From the NCBI GenBank assembly GCA_016946835.1, contig JACVTC010000047.1, forward strand, positions 1,052,001 through 1,116,000: DNA of 64,000 bases. Reading direction: 5' to 3'. The notes under the pieces were generated by a model. It was given only the letters and a program-made list of their open reading frames with translations. It ran no database searches and was not told the origin of the DNA. Origin of the DNA: Neocallimastix lanati (nom. inval.) (taxonomy: Eukaryota > Neocallimastigomycota > Neocallimastigomycetes > Neocallimastigales > Neocallimastigaceae). How positions within the stretch are numbered: the stretch's first letter is position 1; each line of letters starts with the position of its first letter. Shown here piece after piece: positions 57,255 through 64,000 of the stretch. The translations under genes and the position numbers were made by a program.

Positions 57255-60200
57255 TTACTTTTCATCTTCGTCACCATCTAAGTTTATTTCCGTGAAATAA
57301 GGAACAATATTTTTTACATGAATGTTTCTTTCCGCAATTTCTCCAGAAATAGGATCTCGTACTGTGACCGTGTTCAATTCCTTTTTGACAATTTGAAGAG
57401 GTCCAGAAAAATATGGATCCAACTTTCTTCTATTAAATACTTTAACAAGTACTAGATCTCCTGGTTTATAGGAACTCTTCATTCTTTTGATTTGTTTTCT
57501 TCTATCCTCCCAGAGTTTATTAGCAGTATCGATATTCTTAATAGCTTCTTTGATCCATTTGTCGTGGGTAATAAATTTGCGTAGCCAATATTCTTCTAAT
57601 GTTTCTTGAGGATTTTTCTTTTCAATATTAATAGTTAGTTCAAATGGTTGGAGATCTCTTCTACCGTACAGGAGTTCAAAGCTACTGAACTTAGTTACTT
57701 CGTTTTTACAAGTTCTGAGAGCCCAAAGAGCACTTGGTAATGTTTCATCCCAGTCCGTTATTGTTTCTCCCAATAATCGTAAGTATTTACTTATTTCCCT
57801 GTTTCTATTTTCTACTTCACCATTTGAAGCTGGGTGATAAGTAGAAATATAATGAACATAAACGTCATGGAGGTCCAAGAAGGCCTTGGTTTTGTCTGCA
57901 ATAAATTGTGGACCATTATCTGTTGTTAGGATTTCCGGGATTCCATGTCTAGCGAATACTGATTTTAGGAATTTTATTACTTCTTCCGATTCTGAAGATT
58001 TGAGTGCTTCAGCCTCTACCCATTTAGTAAGGTAATCTACTAATACTATAATAAATTTATTAGAATTTCTTGTGACAGGTAGCGGACCTATAAGATCCAA
58101 CCCAACTCTTGAAAAAGGGTATCCGGGCTTCGTAGCTATGTCTTCGGTAAACTGGTTTAGCTGTTGAGGTCTATAAAGCTGACATCTATGACAACATTTA
58201 ACGAAAAGGTAAACATCTCTTTTCATATTTTTCCAATAGTAATCACGTTTCAATCTATTATACGTTTTATAGGTGCCTTCATGGCCAATGTAGTGTGCTT
58301 CTCCTATCAATTTTATTTGTTTCTCTTTATTTTTAATAATTTTTCTCAGGTGATCTCCTTGTTTATAATATTCAATACCATCTATTAATATAATTTTCTT
58401 ATTTATGAATCTTTCCATAAAATTATTTATATTATTATCATCATCAATATTAACATTTAAATTATTATTTTGAATTAAATACATAGTTTCTTTCTTTGAT
58501 ATATCTTCGACCTTGATTTTATCTTCTTTATCTTCTGCTTTTGTTGAGTTCTTTTCAATAGTGGTCATTCTGGATAGGGCGTCTGCAATGACGTTCTTCT
58601 TCCCTTCCTGATATAGGACTTTAACTTTCAAAATAGATAATTCAGTAATCCATTTGAGATGTCTACTACTCATTGGTTCTTTATTTGCGAAGATACTTAC
58701 AAGAGGTTTGTGGTCAGTATACACTATAGTTATAAAGGAGTTACCAGTAATATAAGGTTTGAATTTCCTAACGCAATGATATACAGCTTTACCCTCAAGA
58801 TCAGTAATACTATAGTTCAATTCCGATGACGATAAAGTTCTACTCTCAAAGTAAATAGGAACTTCTTTGGAGTCATCATTAAGTTGTAACAATACACCTC
58901 CAAGTCCGTCTTTAGATGCATCAATACGTATAATGAAAGCCTTAGTAAAATCTGGCGGTGTTAATATTGGCGAAATTGTAAGCCTCCTTTTTAATTCAAT
59001 AAATGCTTCTGTGCACGAGTTAGTCCAAATAAAGGGCACATCTTTTTTTAACAAGGCATATAGAGGGTTGGCAATATTGGCAAACTGGAAAATGAATTTT
59101 CTGTAATAACCTACAACCCCAAGGAATGATTTAAGTTGAGTGGTGTTCTTTGGAGTATCCCAATTTAAAATGACTTTAATTTTGTCAGGAATAGGTGATA
59201 TACCTCTAGTGGAAAGGATATGACCTAGAAGTTTCACTTCCTCTTTGAAAAATTCGCATTTTTCAATGTTAATTTTTAATCCATTATTCTGAAGAATTTG
59301 AAAAACTTTGTTTAAATGAAGAATGTGTTCCTCTAAAGAGTTGGAAAAAATAATTAGATCGTCAATATACACAAACAAACATTCCCCAATTAAGTCGAAG
59401 AAAATCCGGTTCATTTCGCGTTGAAATGTAGCCGGTGCATTGCACAAACCAAATGGCATTACACAAAATTTGTAGTTGCCAAACATGGTTGTAAAAGTAG
59501 TTTTGTCTGTATCATCAGGGTGCATCGGGACTTGGTGATATCCTGAGAATAGGTCAATCGTGGATAAAAATTTTGCATTACTTCCAATGAATGTTAAAAT
59601 ATCGTCAATCAAAGGTAGGGAATAAGAATCCTTAATAGTTATATTATTTAAAGCTCTAAAGTCCACGCACATTCGCCAATCCCCATTTTTCTTTGGGACT
59701 AATACCACAGGAAAAGCCCACGATGAACCAGAAGGTATAATTAATTTATTTTTAATTAAATTTATTAAAATGCTTTTTAACGCTTTTGTTTGTGATTTAG
59801 ATAATCTGTAGGATTTCAATTTTATTGGAGAGGACCCTGGAATTAGTTCAATTTTGTGAGGAAATAATTTTGATTTTCCTAAATCATCCGTCTTGATTGC
59901 AATAACATTTATATATTTATGGAATAAGTCTTTTATTTCAGTTTTTATTTTTACTGGAGCAGATGATATAATATTATTAATTAGATTTTCTTTAAAATTA
60001 ATGTTTTCATCATTATTATTAGTTTCTTGGTTTTTTGATATAGTAACTGTTAATAGAAGGGATTCTTCTTTTGGGAATTTATGTTCTTCATTAGGTTTTG
60101 AATCTTGGTGAGTACTAGTAGGACTGATATCATAAAATAAATCAGATAATTTAATATAATTATTATTTTCATCTATATAATATAAAACATCATCTACTAA

Positions 60201-61478
60201 ATTAATATCAAATCTATTATTTTTTAACGAGTCAACACCAATTAGAATATCAAAAATATCGTCTTTTTCAATTACTCTGAAATATTCATGAAAAGTCCTA
60301 CTTCCAATAGAAATTTGTAAATAGTAAATATCACTATCCATAAAGGAGTTGGAATAAGCTTGAAATATTGTTTCCGAAATTCTACCAATCGAAGGTTTGT
60401 TAATTTTTAATTTGTTTAAAGCGGAACGTGTAATAACATTAACACTTGCGCATGTATCTAAAAATATTTCGCAATCCTTATTTTCTACCTTTCCACAAAC
60501 TTTAATAATTTTATGTTTTGAAATAATTGTCATTACATTTGTTAATGTTTGTTTAGGAGTTAACCTTAAAGCTTTAAGAAATCCCGTTCTAAACTTAGGA
60601 AACAAATCTAATAGGTGAGCCAACTTGGTGATAACATCCGTGGAAGCTACTTCTTTAATTAGATCTTGTATACAATAATCATCGAAAGCATCCATGAGTT
60701 TTATGTGCCTTCCACTTGGTTTATTAGAAATATCCTCTTTTTCATTTTTGGTATTTAATTCATCAGCATTATTAATAATATCTTGTATTCTTTCTACATT
60801 GTTTTTCTTTTTTACAGTACTAATATTTTTTCCTGTTATAAAGGATGGTTTCAAATATGTTAATCTCTCTGTTTCGGAGCTAACAGGGTTGTGGTTGGTT
60901 TGTTCTTCTCCATTATCTTTCTCAAGTGCTGTTGACTGTTTATGGTTAATGGATGATTCATCTTCTTGTTCTACTATCATTGATGCATTTTCATTCTCCT
61001 TATCAGTATTAATAGTATTATTATTATTTTTATTAATATTACTGATATTATTCACGTTATTATAATTATTCATTTTAGTATTATTCATATTATTATTATT
61101 ATTATTATTATTCATATTAGTATTATTATTCATATTATAATTATTAGATAATGATGAATTATGACTCATAGCTGCGGTACGAATAGGGATAGGGTCGTTT
61201 TTTAAGTCATCAATTTGCTTGGCTTTATCGTAAGGCTTAGTTTTATGTAATTTAGATTTAGATTTTCTTGTTGCTACAGCCAAGATTTCTTGTGAGTCAT
61301 TTGCGGTCTGTTGAAAATTTTTATTACCATAAAAGGAATTGTTTTTAGATTGGTTCTCTTGATAAGTATTGCTATTTATTTGATTACTATAATAAGAATT
61401 GCCGTATTTAGAATTATTGTTTGAACTCGCTTTATTAATATTTTGATCACTATGTGTTTCATCATTTACTGTCGTCAT
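57255..61478 (-). CDS. Element F Pol (1,407 aa from first ATG)
   Basis: Asn-rich N-terminal 150 residues, then protease FLDTCAS (about 340), reverse transcriptase with MPFGLCNAPATFQ and YIDD (about 705), RNase H with TDHKPL, integrase zinc domain HYIGHEG...CHRCQ, core LDLIGP, TDNGPQF, GEVENRN (about 1130-1215) and GPLQ near the end. Closely similar to D Pol from the protease on, while the Asn-rich part differs. Carries the DTC protease triplet. Gag ends 57 bases upstream. Confidence 0.94.
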   Translation of the reverse strand: MTTVNDETHSDQNINKASSNNNSKYGNSYYSNQINSNTYQENQSKNNSFYGNKNFQQTANDSQEILAVATRKSKSKLHKTKPYDKAKQIDDLKNDPIPIRTAAMSHNSSLSNNYNMNNNTNMNNNNNNNNMNNTKMNNYNNVNNISNINKNNNNTINTDKENENASMIVEQEDESSINHKQSTALEKDNGEEQTNHNPVSSETERLTYLKPSFITGKNISTVKKKNNVERIQDIINNADELNTKNEKEDISNKPSGRHIKLMDAFDDYCIQDLIKEVASTDVITKLAHLLDLFPKFRTGFLKALRLTPKQTLTNVMTIISKHKIIKVCGKVENKDCEIFLDTCASVNVITRSALNKLKINKPSIGRISETIFQAYSNSFMDSDIYYLQISIGSRTFHEYFRVIEKDDIFDILIGVDSLKNNRFDINLVDDVLYYIDENNNYIKLSDLFYDISPTSTHQDSKPNEEHKFPKEESLLLTVTISKNQETNNNDENINFKENLINNIISSAPVKIKTEIKDLFHKYINVIAIKTDDLGKSKLFPHKIELIPGSSPIKLKSYRLSKSQTKALKSILINLIKNKLIIPSGSSWAFPVVLVPKKNGDWRMCVDFRALNNITIKDSYSLPLIDDILTFIGSNAKFLSTIDLFSGYHQVPMHPDDTDKTTFTTMFGNYKFCVMPFGLCNAPATFQREMNRIFFDLIGECLFVYIDDLIIFSNSLEEHILHLNKVFQILQNNGLKINIEKCEFFKEEVKLLGHILSTRGISPIPDKIKVILNWDTPKNTTQLKSFLGVVGYYRKFIFQFANIANPLYALLKKDVPFIWTNSCTEAFIELKRRLTISPILTPPDFTKAFIIRIDASKDGLGGVLLQLNDDSKEVPIYFESRTLSSSELNYSITDLEGKAVYHCVRKFKPYITGNSFITIVYTDHKPLVSIFANKEPMSSRHLKWITELSILKVKVLYQEGKKNVIADALSRMTTIEKNSTKAEDKEDKIKVEDISKKETMYLIQNNNLNVNIDDDNNINNFMERFINKKIILIDGIEYYKQGDHLRKIIKNKEKQIKLIGEAHYIGHEGTYKTYNRLKRDYYWKNMKRDVYLFVKCCHRCQLYRPQQLNQFTEDIATKPGYPFSRVGLDLIGPLPVTRNSNKFIIVLVDYLTKWVEAEALKSSESEEVIKFLKSVFARHGIPEILTTDNGPQFIADKTKAFLDLHDVYVHYISTYHPASNGEVENRNREISKYLRLLGETITDWDETLPSALWALRTCKNEVTKFSSFELLYGRRDLQPFELTINIEKKNPQETLEEYWLRKFITHDKWIKEAIKNIDTANKLWEDRRKQIKRMKSSYKPGDLVLVKVFNRRKLDPYFSGPLQIVKKELNTVTVRDPISGEIAERNIHVKNIVPYFTEINLDGDEDEK

Positions 61479-61534
61479 TATATAATTTGAAGAAATATTA
61501 TTGGTTTGTTTATTGGGAGTTGCCCGTCTCCCAT

Positions 61535-62800
61535 TTATAAGTTTAAAGGTAGTTTAATAATGCCCTTTGCTTCCATTTCGGCTAATTGTTGAAATGTATA
61601 CGGACAATCCGCAGCTTTATGATCACTAAGGGTACAACGATAACATTGTATTCTTTTTTTATCAGTAGTTATATTTACATAATTATTATTAACATATTTA
61701 TTATTAGAAGGTTTGCCACTAGTAGCTTCATTTGTTTTATTGATATTAATCAAATTACTAGGATCGTTATTAAAAATTAAATTAGATGATTGATTATTTC
61801 TACTTGGTTGGAGGTAGTTATTCATCATATTATTATTATTAATCATGTAATTGTTTTTATTGTAATTACCATTATTACGATGAAGATTTTCAGGTATGTG
61901 GTTACTTTGATTAACATTAGCATAATTAATATTCATTAGTCTGTTCCTATCATTGTTTATTCTATTATAACCTGAATCCTTAAAATTCCTAGTATTATTT
62001 TGATAGTTTAGTGAGTTGGTTTTTAAGTTGTTAATTTGAAAATTAGGATAGGAATTCATATTATTGTAATTATTATTCCATTGATTATTTGTAAACATTT
62101 TGTTATTTCTTCTCGGTGGTCTAAAGCTATTAGGATTGATATAATTTCCTTGCTGACCATTATGAAATTCACCATAAAATGGATGTTGGACTAGTGGATT
62201 TCCATTCATACTACTTTGGGTGATCATGACAGAAGGACCAATGTTACTATTCAGGTTTGTTTGTCTCGTATTAGTAAAAATTTCTCTTTCTGCTTCTTCG
62301 GCAACTTCTGCAATTTTGAAGGCCTCATTTAAAGATTCGCATTCTGCCACTATAACTCTAGAACATGGGAAGACACGTATAGCTATTGAATTTGTATAAT
62401 CCTTAACAGTGAGTAGTCTTCTATATTCAGCATTTAATTTTTTATACAATTTTTTATAACGATAATTAAATTTCTTTATGGATTCGTCATTATTAATTCT
62501 TAAAGATTTCAGAACAGAACACTTGTCACTTTCAGTAATGTGTAAATGATCCTCAATAGCAGCCTGTATTTCTTTAAAATTAGGATATCTAATTTCTTTG
62601 CCTTCTTTAATTTTTAAAGAATTTATGGGGCCTTTGATATCCTCTTCTACGGCTTCTTTTGCCCATGTAAATACTCTTCTTGGTTCCACTATATCATATA
62701 ATTCCATAGTTTTTGAAAAGTCACCGATCCAACTCTCTACATCCTTTCCATAATCAGAAAGATGTGGTAATACTTTTAGTAATTTAGCAGCATCAAACAT
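61535..62800 (-). CDS. Element F Gag (421 aa)
   Basis: MFDAAKLLKVLPHLSDYGKD start, homologous to D Gag. Capsid-like region about 1-180, Asn/Met-rich linker, and one knuckle CYRCTLSDHKAADC near 393-406. Packages the element RNA. Directly upstream of pol in the same strand. Confidence 0.92.
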   Translation of the reverse strand: MFDAAKLLKVLPHLSDYGKDVESWIGDFSKTMELYDIVEPRRVFTWAKEAVEEDIKGPINSLKIKEGKEIRYPNFKEIQAAIEDHLHITESDKCSVLKSLRINNDESIKKFNYRYKKLYKKLNAEYRRLLTVKDYTNSIAIRVFPCSRVIVAECESLNEAFKIAEVAEEAEREIFTNTRQTNLNSNIGPSVMITQSSMNGNPLVQHPFYGEFHNGQQGNYINPNSFRPPRRNNKMFTNNQWNNNYNNMNSYPNFQINNLKTNSLNYQNNTRNFKDSGYNRINNDRNRLMNINYANVNQSNHIPENLHRNNGNYNKNNYMINNNNMMNNYLQPSRNNQSSNLIFNNDPSNLININKTNEATSGKPSNNKYVNNNYVNITTDKKRIQCYRCTLSDHKAADCPYTFQQLAEMEAKGIIKLPLNL

Positions 62801-62946
62801 TTTTTTTTTAGTTTAGTAATAATTTAATTATTAAAGAAATTTTATATATATATATATATATTTTTATAATAACTGATAATAAAATAAAAAAAAAAAAAAT
62901 ATAGAAAATAATTTTAAGAGAATAATATAAAATAAAATTTGAAATA

Positions 62947-62998
<52 letters not shown>

Positions 62999-63160
62999 GT
63001 ATATTATATATAAATATATGTTATCTCAGTAAAGAAAAAAAAAATAAGGAAAAAAATAATAAGAAAAATTAAAATATGTTTAAACAAAATAAAATAAATC
63101 AGTGTTATTATTATTGATTTAGATTTCTTCTATTATTTTCATACTATTTTATCTTGCTCC
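62801..63160 (-). other. Element F leader
   Basis: A/T-rich, with a T tract at about 62951-62993. No structure like the B/G arrays is seen. Confidence 0.6.
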
Positions 63161-63177
63161 CCCCACGTTGGGCGCCA
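63161..63177 (-). other. Element F primer-binding site, tRNA-Lys(CUU) type
   Basis: TGGCGCCCAACGTGGGG on the minus strand, five bases from the LTR, as in D. Confidence 0.88.
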
Positions 63178-63182
63178 AAATT

Positions 63183-63724
63183 TGATACGATATTATTAAA
63201 AGTATCAGTGTTCGGTTGAGCAAGTTGTTTGATTATAAAATAATATATTCTAACAGAAGAATATAATAATAAACACACACTAATAAAATATATAGTAAAC
63301 AATAATAATTCTTTTGTCGTATTTTAATTTTATTATTTTATTTTATATTTAAATATTAATCAATATATTTTATTATTTTAGTTATATTAATACATATTAA
63401 ATTCTACTAAATTTTATATTAGTTAATTCCTCTGAATAACTAATTATTTTCTTTATAACTATAATTATAATAATATTAAGTTTTCTCTCCTTAATATTAA
63501 CTTTTTAGTTAGCTCTCTAACTTCCTTCTTAATTTATTATTTATTTTCTTCATTATATATTTCATTATTTCTCTTAACTCTATTCTATTGGTTAGTTTAT
63601 CTTATTTAATTTTATTAATACTTATTAATTGTACAAACTCATTTATTTACATGTATTAAATTATTTATCTATTATTTAAATTATTTTTATAGTTATTTCT
63701 ATATTATTTGTAAGTGTCGTATCA
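63183..63724 (-). repeat. Element F 5' LTR (542 bp)
   Basis: Same length as 55447-55988; only an isolated base difference was noticed. Confidence 0.9.
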
Positions 63725-63725
63725 C

Positions 63726-64000
63726 TGTTATGGTTCGAGGAATTCAAAAAAAAAAAATTTATATAATATTAAAACACAAAAAAAAAATTTTATTCTTTCA
63801 CAATAATTTTTATTTATTTATTATATTTTTATTTTAATTTTTATTTTATTATTATTATTATTTTTATTTATTTATTTTATTTTTATTTTATTTTTATTAT
63901 TATTTTTATTTATTTATTTTATTTTTATTTTATTTTTATTATTATTTTTATTTATTTTTATTTATTATTTTTTTTTTATTTATTTATTTTTATTATTTCT
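63726..64000 (-). repeat. B-type LTR end, cut by the window edge
   Basis: TGTTATGGTTCGAGG is the reverse complement of the B LTR end. The A-rich minisatellite follows (as T-rich on this strand) to the window end. Only one base separates it from F. Confidence 0.88.

Larger units (their letters stand above)
55447..63724 (-). mobile_element. Element F: Ty3/Gypsy LTR retrotransposon, D family, looks whole
   Basis: 8,278 bp with two 542-bp LTRs that match closely. On the minus strand: LTR, tRNA-Lys primer site, leader, gag, pol, 1.2-kb T/A-rich 3' part, hairpin, purine tract, LTR. Flanks (ACAGT on the left, CTGTT on the right) do not form a target duplication. Confidence 0.92.

Noticed and set aside
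1-64000. Mitochondrial or bacterial origin because of the extreme A+T content
   Set aside because: Spliceosomal-type introns, a nuclear-type tRNA with Pol III terminator, and many LTR retrotransposons indicate nuclear eukaryotic DNA.

Overview
The window is 64 kb of very A+T-rich nuclear eukaryotic DNA, with long poly(A)/poly(T) tracts, Asn-rich proteins and short GT-AG introns. The best guess is an anaerobic gut fungus (Neocallimastigomycota): the only host protein gene is a secreted, probably GPI-anchored CE4 polysaccharide (chitin) deacetylase, and the LTR elements are Ty3/Gypsy. Dictyostelium-like A+T-rich protists are the main alternative. No species call is possible by reading alone.

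Layout. 1-4.7 kb is the only host-like part: a three-exon deacetylase gene (319-1584, minus), A+T-rich spacer with one GC-rich island (3297-3401), a coding-like fragment (4515-4680) and a tRNA-Thr(CGT) gene (4693-4763, minus). Nearly everything else is Ty3/Gypsy elements and their solo LTRs, lying end to end. I name them A (4780-12025, minus), B (12029-21023), a solo LTR (21028-21554), C (21559-25192, gag only), D (25197-33837), an old LTR zone (33840-37994), P (38000-43781), G (43787-51719), four A-like solo LTRs (51727-55440), F (55447-63724, minus) and the end of a B-like LTR cut by the window edge (63726-64000). By proteins, B and G form one family, D and F another (with C's Gag related), and P and A stand alone.

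The main biological point is how they are stacked. B, the solo LTR, C and D are separated by the same 4-bp target duplication CGTG: five copies for four insertions, starting 11-14 bp upstream of the tRNA-Thr gene. A sits in the same spot with its own 5-bp duplication GTGTG. The simplest reading is repeated integration at one Pol III-marked position, as known for yeast Ty3, with the newest element nearest the tRNA. P sits precisely on G's left edge, and several solo LTRs on one another's edges, in the same way.

The most unusual signals are RNA structures. The B and G leaders carry nine stem-loops of one design, with an invariant TCGA inner stem, a 2-nt bulge and outer stems that change on both sides to keep pairing. 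A 19-nt hairpin just before the polypurine tract is identical in C, D, P and F although their LTRs differ. The A and G leaders share a short core next to similar helices. A-like LTRs carry a hairpin whose stem covaries.
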